Shown here: positions 20,025 to 31,560 of the stretch, in pieces | Layout: each line of letters opens with the position of its first letter | Position numbering within the stretch: the first letter of the stretch is position 1 | Origin: Diphasiastrum complanatum | Lineage: Eukaryota; Streptophyta; Lycopodiopsida; Lycopodiales; Lycopodiaceae | DNA length: 64,000 nucleotides | Reading direction: 5' to 3' | Assembly: GCA_029204225.1 (NCBI GenBank) | Contig: CM055104.1 | Coordinates: 44,695,835 to 44,759,834, forward strand | Program-made: the position numbers and the translations under genes | The notes under the pieces: model-generated | What the model was told of the DNA's origin: nothing | The model's input: the letters and a program-made list of their open reading frames with translations, nothing else | The model's database searches: none

Positions 20025-22183
20025 ATGAGGAAAGGAAACGAGATGGAAAGTTCAAGTGAAAAACAGAAAATACAGGACGAAATCAAAACCGAAATGTTCT
20101 CATCTCGGGTGAACGATTCAGTTCAAGAAAAAGAAATAAGTTATTGTAATGGAAATGGTTTGCAATCGGCTGTTGGTGATGAAACCCTTGCATGCCAGAT
20201 GTTTCATTGTGAGGCTGGATTGAACGGTAATGAAACTTCTGTTTCGAGAACAGGCAAGAAAAGCGAGTGTGTTCCTTTGGGAATGGAGCTCAGGGTCCGA
20301 AGTGAAGAAGAGAGACTTAATACTGTGAACAGAAAGATAGACGCTGAAAGCGAGCTGGAGGACAATGGCATCAATAAAAGCCAATGGCAGAATGTCCATG
20401 AGGCAAGCGATTTCGTCTTCAAGAACGCGGCTGAACTATTGAAGGTGTCTAATCAAGCACATGCTGCAAGCATTGGCAATGAACTTATGGAAAAGAGTAT
20501 TCATAATGTACCGGGGAAGAAAGCAGATGTAGCTGATGTAGCTCGTAAGCTTTCTGAATATGTGGAGGCTGAAGCTATCTCTAGGGATAACCTATATGAT
20601 AAAAAAACAACTGTTATGAACGGTGGTGAGATTATGGTTAATCAGTGCCAAGCGAATAGTGATTATAGAGGAAAGGAATTAATTGAGGAAATAGAAGCTC
20701 ATAAGGAACATGGGGCTGTGATTCCGATAGAGGCAGCTATGTCTCAACATCAAAGCTTTGCAGATGGTGGAACTGAAGAAAGAAACCCTGAACAGCAAGG
20801 TGTTTTCATCCACAGAAAAAGGAGTATTGCAGAAGCTGATTTAGGAGGAGTAGGAACAGAAAGGCTGAAGAAGAGCCTTAAGCCAGAAGGAGTTGATGAA
20901 GTGTCTGCTAACTCGGCTGGGAATGAAGGTCCCAATGACTGTCATACTCAGAGGCCGGAAACTGCTCCTGAAGACATCAACTTAGAAACTTCAGTTTGCA
21001 AGGAGGGCGAGAGTACTACAGTTCCTCGTGTTCCTCGCTACAAGAAAAGAAAGATTGCACTTTTTGTGGCATATTGTGGAGTAGGGTATCAAGGAATGCA
21101 GAGGAATCCAGGCGCAGTCACTATAGAGGGTGACTTGGAAGAAGCCCTTTTCAAAGCGGGTGCCATTGCAGAATCCAACTTTGGGGACCCTTGGAAAGTT
21201 GAGTGGATGCGGGCAGCAAGGACTGACAAAGGGGTGAGTGCAGTGGGTCAGGTTGTGTCTGGAAGATTTTTCATTGATCCCGCAGGTTTTGTGGAGAGAG
21301 TGAACTCTCATCTTCCAAGGCAAATTCACGTGCTTGGTTACAAGCGGGTAACCAATACGTTTAATGCAAAAAATCTCTGTGATAGACGCAGGTATGAGTA
21401 TGTCCTGCCTGTGTTTACCTTTGATCCATCAGCCCATCTCGACCGAGAGAGTGTGAAGCAACTTGGAGGCGGGATCAAAGTCAGTATCTGCTCTGAAACC
21501 AGGCAAGGATCAGAAGGGACAGTCATCAATGAAGACTTTAAGAACGCTGCTCAAGATATCACAGAACTTTCACAAAATATTCCAGATGACGTCCTCCAAA
21601 GAGAGTCTGTAAGAGAACATTCAGAGGAAGAGCCTCAATTGGAGAATGGGATGGAAGCCGTGGACAGAACCTTGCCAAAAAGGTATCCTAAGAATCACAC
21701 TCAAGCTACAGATGTTAGTAACGTTATCCTACGTGGTACAGTCCCTTTTGATCCTTCCATGGGAGAAAATGAAGTCCAACAAGAAGTTCACAGTTCTTCC
21801 CAGCATAATGATGGTGAGAAATTTGGGTCTTTAGGTGTATCTTCCGAACCAGTGATCTTATCGAAAGAAGCTTCTGTAAAAGCTAATTTTCAGTTTGGGG
21901 AGAAACACCTTTCGCACTTCAATAGCATTCTCAGCCATTATGTTGGAACACACAACTTCCATAACTTCACATCCCGCATGAAGGCAGAGGATCCAAGTGC
22001 CAAAAGATACATCGTGTCATTTGAAGCATGCAGTGTTTTCACCATTGGATGTATGGAGTTTGTAAAATGCAAAGTCGTTGGGCAAAGTTTTATGCTTCAT
22101 CAGATTCGTAAAATGATTGGTCTTGCTGTTGCTATAGCACGTGGATGTGCTCCTCTATCAATCATTGAAACTGCCTTAAGAAG
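20025..22183 (+). CDS. PUS1-like: tRNA pseudouridine synthase, PUS1/TruA family, exon 1
   Basis: Converts selected uridines to pseudouridine in tRNA (family role: positions such as 26-28, 34-36 and others; also some snRNA and mRNA sites), probably in the nucleus. Exon 1 encodes 719 residues plus two bases of a codon. Residues 1-335 are acidic and low in complexity, an unusually long N-terminal extension. The TruA fold begins at about 340 (KKRKIALFVAYCGVGYQGMQ). The catalytic aspartate is D401 in RAARTDKGVSAVGQV. CDRRRYEYVLP follows at 452-462. A variable acidic insert at about 475-620 splits the fold, as in eukaryotic PUS1. The second half has HYVGTHNFHNFTSR (638-651) and GQSFMLHQIRKMIGLA (686-701). 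The exon ends AAGAAG|GTATTA at 22183/22184. Joining to 28299-28569 preserves phase and gives 809 residues in total. An in-frame TGA lies 9 bases before the ATG. The frame is unbroken, so the gene looks functional. Confidence 0.93.
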
Positions 22184-22658
22184 GTATTATTTGGACATTT
22201 GATTATTGTTTGAACCTTGCAAAGAAACATACTACATAGACTATCTCATTGTTGGCATATTCTTTAGTCAGCTAATTTACTTGTTTTGAAGCTCCTGTTT
22301 TCTACAAGCATGATGAAAGTGAATGCTGAAAAGGGAGGAAGTTTTTAAAATGCTTGTAGTTCATTCTGCCTTTATAGAACTTTTCAGTGCAGTTTGCTGA
22401 TCATTTGAAATTGATGCACCTAGTGTTGGGCGTCGATGAAATTTATGATTGTAGTTAGACTCAATAGTTTAAGGTGCACGTATTGCTTCTTACATTTCAA
22501 TATAGTTCTTCGATTTAACATTTACCTATATGGTTGTTTCCATTGGTCGAATTCCCTTTTGTTGTTTTATATATTTGTACCTGATGTACTTTCGAAGGAG
22601 TAAATCCAACAGTAGGGTATAGTCAAACAAATATAATGTGGCATGTTTAATTGAGCAT

Positions 22659-23679
22659 TCAAAGAAGTAGGTATAAGTCAATGGAAAGACATTTTGACAT
22701 TAAGATGTCCAACCTCATACGTTCCTCAAAGTCTATTAGGGTTTGTTCTGAGACAATATTGTCTCCTTCTTGCATCACCCGCTTCAGTCGACTGACATGA
22801 AAGACCGGATGTACCTTTGCGGATTCTGGCAAAGCCAGCTGGTAAGCAGAACTTCCAATTCTCTTGAGTATTGTGAATGGACCACAATACCTCGGGGACA
22901 ACTTAGGACACTTGCCTGTGCTTAGAGTGGTAGAGTCTTCAGGAACTTTCAGAAACACCCGATCACCTTTTTGGAAGGTAACATCCCTGCAGGTGTTATC
23001 CGCATAATGCTTAGCTCGCGCTTGCGCTTGCTTCACATTAGCTTTAGCTATTTTGATCATGGTTTCCATATCCTCAAGAAACTCTCTAATACTCTGTACT
23101 TTCCCTTTTCTAAGCCCTACGGCCATGGGGGCATACATTAACATGAATGGGCTGTACCCTGTAGTGGAGTGTTTAGTGTTGTTATAAGCAAACTCTAAAA
23201 GCGGAAGATACTCTTCCCAATATGTTTGCTTCTTACTAACATATGCTCGTAGCATATCCTCTAGAACTTGATTGACCCTTTTCGTATGACCATCCATTTC
23301 AGGATGATCAATGAAGCTCATAGACAACTTAGTTTCTAACTGTTAAACAGCACCTTCCAAAAGTTACCTGTGAATTTTGGATCTCGATCATTAGCTTATA
23401 AATATTTTCTACAAAAAGCCTGGCAACTTTTGGAGCTGTAATAGTTTTCTTGGTCGGGACAAACCGCACCATCTTGGTCAATCGGTCTACAACTACCTAA
23501 ATCGAGTCATGGCCTTTACTCGTTTTTGGTAACCCCACTATAAAATCCATGTTGATACTCTCCCATCTACCACCGTGTATCTCTAGTGGCTGGAGGAGCA
23601 CGCCTACCTTGAGACGTTCAGCCTTTATGGCCTGGCATGTGGTGCACCTTAGCACGTACTCCTGTACATCTTTCTGCAT
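22659..23679 (-). pseudogene. Gypsy integrase (frameshifted, active-site change)
   Basis: The zinc-binding end (YVLRCTTCQAIKAERLK) is at 23497-23679, with the first catalytic aspartate in NMDFIVGLPK. After a broken zone (23330-23497) the frame 22659-23327 has [20 protein letters not shown]. The family sequence has glutamate where this copy has lysine (TERVNQ to TKRVNQ), which would remove the third DDE residue. The C-terminal domain contains [28 protein letters not shown] and [10 protein letters not shown]. Confidence 0.88.
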
Positions 23680-24015
23680 ACTAGACCAATGAAACTTATT
23701 CTTTGCAAGAGCATAGGTCCTCTTTATCCCAGGATGCCCTGCACTGGGACTGTCGTGACTTTCCTCAAGAATTTGGAGCCCGAAGTCACCGTCCTTGGGA
23801 ACACATACCCTTCCTTTATGAAGGAGGTACCCGTCCTCAATGGAGAAATTCTTCCATCGAGCATCCGCAACACTGCTGATGGCACATCCACTTCGGATGT
23901 TTCCGCAACATCTTCAGGTGGCGCGTCCCGTCCCGACGCAACTGTAACATCTTCCGGTGGCCGCAACATTCTCTGATGGCCATGGTGTGGCTGTGGAATT
24001 CCTTTGCTCAATAGC

Positions 24016-24369
24016 CTACCACACAAGTGCGTAGTGAGAATCACTAACGCACTTTCTTCTGAGCGATTCCAGGAATTCACTCTTGAATGCCATAAAACTT
24101 AGTGCGCTTACCATGGGCATTCGACTCTGGGCATCTGCTACCACATTGTAGCGCCCTTTCCTACTTAAGACAGGAGGAGTTGCAACTGTAGCCTTTACAT
24201 CTTCAAAGCTCGGTTGTTGCTTAGGCCCCCAACTAAAGTACTTGCCCTTACGCTTGAGCTGATCCATCAAAAGAGCAGTCAAGTGGGCATACTGATGGAT
24301 AAACCTCCTGTAAAATCCAGCCATCCGAGGAAGATCCGCAGCTCTTCCATCGAAGTTGGTACTAGCCAT
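24016..24369 (-). pseudogene. Gypsy RT thumb and RNase H remnant with internal deletion
   Basis: FYRRFIHQYAHLTALLMDQLKRKG is the usual RT-RNase H connection, followed by FEDVKATVATPPVLS. The next residues are RKGRYNVVADAQSRM, which normally occur about 120 residues later at the end of RNase H. The RNase H core, with its catalytic acidic residues, is therefore missing. A unique 200-base segment (about 23830-23990) follows before the integrase. Confidence 0.8.
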
Positions 24370-24495
24370 CGCATAATTGCGGCTACTTTTTTAGGATCCA
24401 TTCTATCCCCTCAATGGAGATAATTTGTCCGAGGTAGTGAATCTCTTCCTTGAAGAATTCACATTTTGATTCCTTTGCATACAAGGAATTCTCTC

Positions 24496-25421
24496 TCAGG
24501 ACCTGGAACACTTGATGCAAATGATCAAAGTGTTCTTCTTTAGTATGATTAGGATATCATCAAGGTAGATTATTACAAACTTGCCCAAGAGATGTCTGAA
24601 CACGTTGTTCATTAACCTCATAAATGTTGTTGGGGCATTGGTTAATCCAAAGGGAAGAACCAAAAATTCATAATGACCATTTCGTGACCGAAAAGCCGTC
24701 AATGGAACGTCATCTTCTTTAATACGTACCTGATGATATCCAGACCTAAGATCTATCTTAATAATACTTTGCCCCTTTGAGTTGATCAAAGATCTCATCA
24801 ATCCGAGGCAAAGGATATTCATCCTTAATAGTGAGTTTATTTAAAGCCCTATAGTCTATGCCACATACGCATAGACCCATCTTTTTTTTTAACCAACAAA
24901 ATGGGCGTGGCCCATGGTGATTTACTAGGGCGTATAAACCCTTTAGCTAAATATTCTTGCAGTTGCCGCTCTACCTCTAGGTGTTCTGAGTGGCTTAACC
25001 TATAAGGAGTCTTATCAATAGACTTAGTCCCGGGTACAAGCTCTATAGGATGATCTACCTCTCTTCTCGGGGGTAACTCGGAAGGTAAATCACTAGGAAA
25101 GACGCCTTTAAAATCATTTACAATAGTTTGTAAACTCACATCTCTCTCTCTTCTCTTAACAGAAGAAACACATTTCTTTGGGTATGGAAAAGATAAACTT
25201 GAAGTACTTGAAAAACTTTCAGAAGTAAGGAAACAAAGAAATACCTTTTCAACTTTTTGTTTCCGTACTAACCGCTTCAACTGCACAAAAGAGACAACTG
25301 GCGAAGCCGACACACTTGCATTTCCAACCAACTTAACTTTCTGACCTTGATGAATGAACTCCAAAGTGTTATCAACGTATTGCAAACAAGACCACAAGTA
25401 GTTTCTAACATGAACAACCAC
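24496..25421 (-). pseudogene. Gypsy reverse transcriptase (frameshifted)
   Basis: Recognisable blocks in order: [46 protein letters not shown], then after frame changes [29 protein letters not shown] and [14 protein letters not shown] is the intact catalytic motif. At least two frame changes occur between 24790 and 24880, where a poly-T/A run (24881-24890) is a likely site of slippage. It is non-functional as it stands. Confidence 0.88.
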
Positions 25422-25807
25422 TCACGACCAAGTATAACATCTGCCAAGGCCAAGCTCATCACTTGAAAGTCTAAAGCATCTAGATAGTCTTGAATTTGTA
25501 TGGGAACTTGTGGAACGAAAGTATCATAAACATCTTTACGCTGACCATCAGCAAGTGTAACCACGTACTGATGATCACTTTGTTTCTTATCTAACTTCAA
25601 CTTCTTCACCAAAGAATGGTTTAGAAAGTTGTGGGTTGCCCCATCGTCCACCATTATCTGAACTTTTTGGCCATTAATACTTCCTAACAATCGAAAAATA
25701 GTATGGGGTCCAACTGCAGGTTGCCAAATTTTGGCAGTGACAGAACATGTATGTGCCTCATTCACATGAGACACTTCAAAAAACTTTACCTTGGGAGATT
25801 TTCCCAA
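25277..25807 (-). pseudogene. Gypsy aspartic protease
   Basis: Retropepsin-like domain with MVDDGATHNFLN, the D-[DS]-G-A-[ST] active-site motif, followed by VTLADGQ and ADVILGREWL, the standard order in gypsy proteases. It starts four bases after the gag stop and in the same frame, so gag and pol would be joined by stop read-through or were once a single frame. A frameshift near 25420 separates it from RT. Confidence 0.82.
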
Positions 25808-25813
25808 GGGTTA

Positions 25814-27063
25814 AACTTGAATAGTATGAACTTGCTTCTCCGGCTTCTTGAAAGAACTAGTTTGGTTCTTATCAAGATTCTCGTCACTGTTTCTTTTGTT
25901 TTGTAACTTAGGACTTTTTATGGCCTTTTCCCATACAAATGAACGACAAGTGCTTTTGGCTTTTTCTATGTCACTTCTCGACAATCTATACCTCTTTTTA
26001 TTCGAAGAATTAGATGTCGGAATTTTCCGGTTCTCTCCATGCTTGGAGGACTCATGTCGGGTGTCTTCTACAACCCTTTTGCCTTTTGGGCGAACTATGT
26101 CATCATAAGTCTGAGCTAGGATGATAGCAGTTTCTAATGTTTTAGGCTTCAAAGGCCGAAAATACTTTTGGTATTCGGCTTGCAAACCACGAATGAATCC
26201 CCTTACCTGATTGTAATCATCTAAGTCAGACAATTTCATGGTAGCATCTCGATAACTGGCGATGTATTGGGTAAGCGGATGGTTTCCCATGCAACAGGTT
26301 TCCCAATCTTTTTAGTTTCTATCGGTTTCATTCTCAAGGAGAAAGTTTTTCTTGAATACATCTTGAAAACTATCCCACGTCTTTGGCTCCGAACCACTTT
26401 CCCGTAGACTTATCCACCACCTAAAGGCTTTTCCCGTCAGGGAGATGCTAGCCTCTAAAGGCCGATCCTCATCGGGAGTCCCTTTCAATCGAAAAGCATC
26501 ATCATGCTTAACGAGAAAGGCAACAACCGAATCTCGGTTATGGTCTTTTTCTTCTCCACCAAAGGTGGGAAGGCGCAAAATTTTAGGTACTACCTTATGG
26601 GGTGGTGGTGGGATAGGTGGACTACTATCGTGGATAGTAGGAGTCACTCGATACTGCGCTAAAACAGCTTGTTTCAAAGCACTAAGACTTTGAACACTAT
26701 CACGTACTAGTCTTTCAAGTCTGGAAAGCCTCTCATTAGTTTCTTGTTGAGTTTTGGCTTGTTCCTCAACAGACCCTTCTAATTTCTTAAGATGATCATA
26801 TGTTTCTACTACCCACTGCCTAAACTCAAAAGATCTAATGATATCTCTTCATTTTCTTCCCCCTCATTCATGTCCACATCCTGGATGTCGTCATGCATGG
26901 AGGGATCTTGAGAAGGTTCTTGAGTAGGCGGTAATAGAGGAACTGACTGGCTCTTTTCAATAGAACTTCCGTGAGGTAGGCTGGACATGACAATATCTTC
27001 AAGTTCATCTACGGGAGTAGGACTCATGTCTACAAAATTAAGCATGCACAATAAACTTGACAC
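25814..27063 (-). pseudogene. Gypsy gag (broken)
   Basis: N-terminal acidic segment (26809-27063). Then a coiled-coil stretch in a shifted frame (about 26680-26815, ending LSALKQAVLAQ). Then the capsid-like region 26312-26677 with KILRLPTFGGEE and AFRWWISLRESG, and the C-terminal capsid and basic tail 25814-26290 (FIRGLQAEYQKYFRPLKPKT). A frameshift lies near 26815 and a single in-frame TAA at 26309-26311. The basic C terminus lacks an obvious CCHC knuckle. The gag stop is in the same frame as the protease that follows. Confidence 0.8.
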
Positions 27064-28298
27064 GATAGTGCCTCAAAGCACGCTTCGGAATTGACTTGCT
27101 AGAACATGCAAGTTCTTAGCAACATGCACTGACATGCACTTGATTTTCGAAAAAAACTTGACATGCAAGAAAAATTCTATGACATGCAAAAAAAGAGAGA
27201 GAGAGAGAGAAAGCTTCTCTTAGTTGGAAATCAAGGGGTTGGACTGCAACAACAGGATTTTTTATCAAACTTCAATCAATCACCAACGATGATTCTGGTC
27301 ACCAATCGACGAGGAATCTGTTTCCCCTAGCCCTCCTGTATACTAGGTTGCCCAAGTTGAATTTGGATTTGCAGCCTCTTCAATTTCAAAGGGTCAATTC
27401 TGGCCAGAAATCAGGAATTCTGACTTTGAGCGTCAATAACTTGAAAACAATGATAGATTTCGGGATGAAATCTGCTGCACTCTGCAGCGAGTTGTTTCAA
27501 GAACCTGTCCACAAGTTTTCATACTATCAACTCCAAAAAAACAGGTCCTGTCTCCCTCAGAAATCAGATTATATCAAAATCTGATCTTGTTTGTGATGGA
27601 TACACTTTCTTGCACAGATTTTGCTGCAGAACTGAGCGCATTTGGTGCATGCTATGCATGCTGAAGTTGGTGGCTTGGGACTTTGTGGTGAACTCAATAT
27701 ACTGTTTTATGTCCTGAGCTATCTTAGATGCAACATCAATATGGAGGTTGTGAATTTGGGTTGTGCCCGCTCAACACCAATAGACTTGCTCTGGCTTATT
27801 TCTACCTCAGTAGATATGAAAAGTAGCAACGCATGCATTCTAATATCCATCAAGAGACCGACAGTCCAACTGTTCACATTCTTCTTTTTGCTTAACAACC
27901 TCTATAAATTTCTCTTTTTTCAGTAGCAGTGTAGCCCTTCTTTGGCAAGGTTTGCCCTTAATTTTTTTCATTAGCAATGGAGTTTTTTGGCAGGGATCAC
28001 TCACATTGATATTATACTTTTATTGTGTCTACTAGGATTAGCAGGAGGGATTTAAGTAAATTATGTTACAAAGGACCTTATGTTTTGGTTTTGGTGCTGG
28101 CTTACCTGATTTTGTAGACTCAATGCATAAGCAATGCTTTTCAGATTCAAAATTTTATGGCACAGTTTGTTCCCTGGTTTTGACTACAATAGGTAGGTCC
28201 TTGTGACTTACTGGAAATTTGAGAGCATCTTCCTGTCTGCCTCATTTTACAGTATGCTTGTTGTTGTAATAGAAATTTATAATTGTTTTGTTTGACAG

Positions 28299-28569
28299 AG
28301 ATGTCAAAATCAATGTACCAATGGCGCCGGAGCTTGGTTTATTTCTGGATGAATGCATGTATCATTCTTACAACCAGAAGTTCTCATCCTCGCATGAACC
28401 AATTTCTTTAGGTGATTTTGAAAAGGACATTAATGATTTCAAGTGGGAGCAGATATATCCTCACATTGCTTCGACTGAGGCTAAGGAAGGGGTGGTAGCT
28501 CTTTGGCTTCATTCCCTGAATGACCGCAACTATCCTGACTTCGTTGCGGAACGACAAAAGACGGAATAG
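28299..28569 (+). CDS. PUS1-like: tRNA pseudouridine synthase, PUS1/TruA family, exon 2 (C terminus)
   Basis: Completes the protein begun at 20025-22183. The first base completes an arginine codon, then the frame reads DVKINVPMAPELGLFLDECM. This is the TruA-family C-terminal motif (V-N-V-P-x-A-P-x-L-G-L-x-L) that closes the active site. It continues through IYPHIASTEAKEGVVALWLH and YPDF, characteristic of eukaryotic PUS1 C termini, to a TAG at 28567-28569. The acceptor TTTGACAG precedes it. Combined coding length is 2430 bases including the stop. Confidence 0.93.
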
Positions 28570-30049
28570 CATTTTTTTGGCCAAAGTACTATTCATGAGA
28601 AACATGGCAACTTCAAGAAGCTGATTTTGTTCCAATTTCTACTTTGAAAGAATTTCCTTAGTATTGCTCTAGTTAATGATACATTTAAATGGAAAAATAA
28701 TTATGATCCTTTCTGGCCTCTCCTATGTATTTTTGCATCACACTAGTCAGTCAAATTGCTTTACATTATGATGGTGCGCAGATGGTTTAATCAGAAATCT
28801 TTTCAAAATGTAAGTAATAGCCCATGTTTGGAAAACCAGTGGTGAAGATATTTTCTCTATAAAGTTTCTGATGCTTGTGGGGTCTCTCTGAAAAAGCTTA
28901 TATTCTTGTTGGCTCTGAACAAACTTTATAGAAACCTTTATGGACACTTGTTCATTTTACTGCAAGGTAGAATAAGCTTGACGTGCTTGAGGAACCAAAT
29001 TCTTTGAGAAGCATTTCGTGCAAGTCATATGTCGTTTTTTTCCCACTCTCCTTCCAAGTCCTGTTGTGGAGGTCGTAGGAAAAAAGAAAACACCATGAAA
29101 TTGGAGATTGGGAATTTGGGCAATGATCTACGTGCGACATTCAAAGTCTCCAAAAAGTGCTCAAATCTAAGTAGTTATATCTAGATGTTCCCTCGATATG
29201 AGGAAAGTTGTCATCAAGTTTTCCCCAGATGTTTACCTGCATTGCTTTCCCATTTAAAGTAAATTTATTGGGTGGATGGATGAGGTATATGTAAGGCTAG
29301 ATGAAATGGCAATGAAGATTCATAGCTAAACAAGTCTCAAGGTGGACCTGTCACCTATTAGTAGAGTGTATAGCTCTACTACATGTTTGTGTGCAGCCCA
29401 CTCCTTTCTAGATCTTAGTGTAGACTAGAATCGTATGGACTGAGATCATATTGATCATCTTATTTTATACGTCTATTTGGGGGTGCCAATACGTGGAATA
29501 TTCAAGTGGGTATTCATCAGTTTCCACAAGGGATCAATAACAAGCTTAGTAATTTATAGAGGAGCGCATGCCTGAATTCACCCAAACATGTTGGGAAAGT
29601 AGCTAGGGGTTGACAAAGTTTCAGTTGCGAGAAATGAATATGGCTAACCTATAAGCTCCCATAAAGAAACAATTATGTTGCTTCGAAGTCAAAGATAATC
29701 TTGAGAAGTTAATAGAAGTTACATCCCAAGATCCACCTAGAATGGGGAGATATTGGTGTAAGACCATATGAGTGGGAGAGGTTTTAGATTGATGACAAGT
29801 CCACATAGATGTCTCAGCTACAAGAATTACCATCAGTCTGGTACTTGTCTTCATTCACATGTATTGCAGCTCATGAGCATTATTTAGATGAATCACTATG
29901 GTTGGCATGGTTCCCCTAGTTTGAGGTACAAATAAGCATCGACAAGTGCATAGCAGGTTTATCAAGGTGCACCTACAACATTTCATTTTCCAGGATGATC
30001 CATTGATTGATCAACTCTGAACTTGACAATGCAAATTGCACAAATGAAT
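28570..30049. other. 3' flank of the PUS1-like gene, no other gene recognised
   Basis: The first few hundred bases should include the 3' untranslated region. A clear polyadenylation signal is not obvious, though aataat-rich sequence occurs near 28695. The rest is AT-rich and without coding signal. Confidence 0.45.
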
Positions 30050-30470
30050 TTCATGGAAGGAGTATTTGGATTATCAAACAAAATTCACAAATAGGTCTAG
30101 AGTGTGTTGTTGCCCCAAATATGATGTTGAATGGCCAAAAATGAAGCAAATAGACATCTTAACTATAGCTTTGACCATAGAGTTGTTGGGACGATATTGA
30201 ATTTGTGCCCATTTGCCTTTTAATTGTTCAAAGTGGTCAAATGCACACAAGTTCAATATTGTATAGACAACTATTAAAGGTCATGGAAGAGTATTTGGTT
30301 TTCAAAAAAGGTATTAAAGGTCGGAAGCATGATACTTGCCCAAAGTAGGATGTTAAATGATCTAGAATGGAACAAAGTAGACATGTTATTTTGGGTTTTA
30401 TTTTTGGTTTTACAATACCATATTGGATATTTTAGTCAAATGCACACAAATTCAATTTCTTACAATGAAT
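30050..30470. repeat. Diverged tandem repeat, period about 230 bp
   Basis: Copy 1 begins near 30050 and copy 2 near 30281, both with tcatggaag-agtatttgg. Shared later words are aggatgtt/atgatgtt, a caaagtagac/caaatagac word, and tcaaatgcacacaa followed by ttcaat. Many indels. No coding role seen. Confidence 0.6.
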
Positions 30471-30799
30471 CATATTGTCAAACCAAGGGAAATTGTGGCA
30501 AGGCCATTGGTCGTTTTAACTAGCAAAAAGATACATTTGACAATATGATATCAAGCTTTTGCATGCTTGATCGTTGTGAGCTATTGAATTGCCTTTTAAG
30601 TCCGATATTGTAAAACTATTGTAAAGACAAAGTTGGTTAAATCAAGATTGTGATATATATGACATTCAATAGTTCAATATGTATCATTTTGTTGAGAGTT
30701 GATTGATCAAATCGGTCGCTTGTCTTTCAATAGTTGTACGAATCACGTCTCTAGGAAAATTGGATGTTATAGGTGCATTTTAGAAAACTAGCTCAACTC

Positions 30800-31560
30800 A
30801 AACAATAGCAAGACATCAATAGTCCTCATAAGAAAAAAGTGGGAGCATTGACCATCACTCTTGGTGACATATGTGACACAAATGTCGGAATGTTGATTGT
30901 GACTTTCTATGTTGTTTATTGGTAACTCTTCAAAAAATGCATTTTTAACTCTTTCACATAGTTTGATTAATAATTCATGCAACCTAAAAGAGAAGCAAAC
31001 ATTCTCCTTGTTGCTTATTTGGCATTTCATTCACATTAGGTTTCTTACCATATAGAATCTCATAAGGTCGACTACCATGAAAGTGGAACACTTGCTAGCC
31101 TATTCCAAATGTATAATTGTCTCATCCCAAATTGTCAAAGGCATCTAACCTTAGCGTCTTGACACACTCACAAAGTGTTCTATTCTTCCTTTCATCCACT
31201 CAATTTTGTTGAGGCGTCCTTGGGCAAGAAAGTTTTTGTTTGTATCTCATGTCCTTCACTTATGCCTTACTCTTAGGGAAGTATACCCATGTATACCTAT
31301 TTAGTCATCGATAAATTTCGCAAACATTTTAATGCCGCTATTACTTGTTGTGCTAGAAAATTCAACCTATAAATGGATAAGATTGAGCGGCCATTTGATT
31401 TCGATGTAGACCTTAAAAAATATGCTTGGGTGATATAAATATTACACATTTGAGGAACCTTGCCTATTCTAGAAAAACTAGAAGATAAACCATACACAAT
31501 AGACATTTTGACCTAGGCGTCCATGCATCTATAGTTGGGATGTCCCAATCTCTCATGTGA
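30800..31560 (-). mobile_element. Weak, highly decayed retroelement integrase-like remnant
   Basis: In broken minus-strand frames a few words typical of retroelement integrase ends can be read, such as DERKNRTLCE (about 31190) and a GSRPYEILYGKKPN-like string (about 31040-31075). Stops are frequent. This is a low-confidence call based on short motifs only. Confidence 0.35.

Larger units (their letters stand above)
22659..27063 (-). mobile_element. Decayed Ty3/gypsy retrotransposon inside the PUS1-like intron
   Basis: Right to left the order is gag, protease, RT, RNase H remnant, integrase, which is the Ty3/gypsy order. Integrase ends with the [10 protein letters not shown]...[10 protein letters not shown] signature of chromovirus-type elements, but no clear chromodomain follows. 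The element contains in-frame stops, frameshifts, a truncated RNase H and a changed integrase residue, so it is not autonomous. I could not delimit LTRs or a target-site duplication. It is antisense to the host gene, the orientation that tends to be tolerated because its polyadenylation signals are not read. Confidence 0.9.
22184..28298 (+). other. Intron of the PUS1-like gene (6115 bp), carrying an antisense gypsy element
   Basis: Donor AAG|GTATTA at 22184. The acceptor is a T-rich tract ending TTTGACAG|AG at 28298. Splicing joins codon phase 2 to phase 1 without a stop. About 4.4 kb of the intron is a minus-strand Ty3/gypsy element. The remaining flanks (22184-22658 and 27064-28298) hold no gene that I recognise; a (GA)9 run is at 27194-27211. 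Confidence 0.85.

Noticed and set aside
20118-21529. Several 60-112 codon minus-strand frames within the PUS1-like exon
   Set aside because: All are antisense shadows of the long unbroken plus-strand coding frame.
23689-23976. 95-codon plus-strand frame inside the gypsy element, rich in Ser/Thr
   Set aside because: Antisense to the gypsy pol between RNase H and integrase; an antisense shadow.
30050-30470. CRISPR-like or satellite array
   Set aside because: Only two diverged copies of about 230 bp; no short regular repeat-spacer pattern anywhere in the window.
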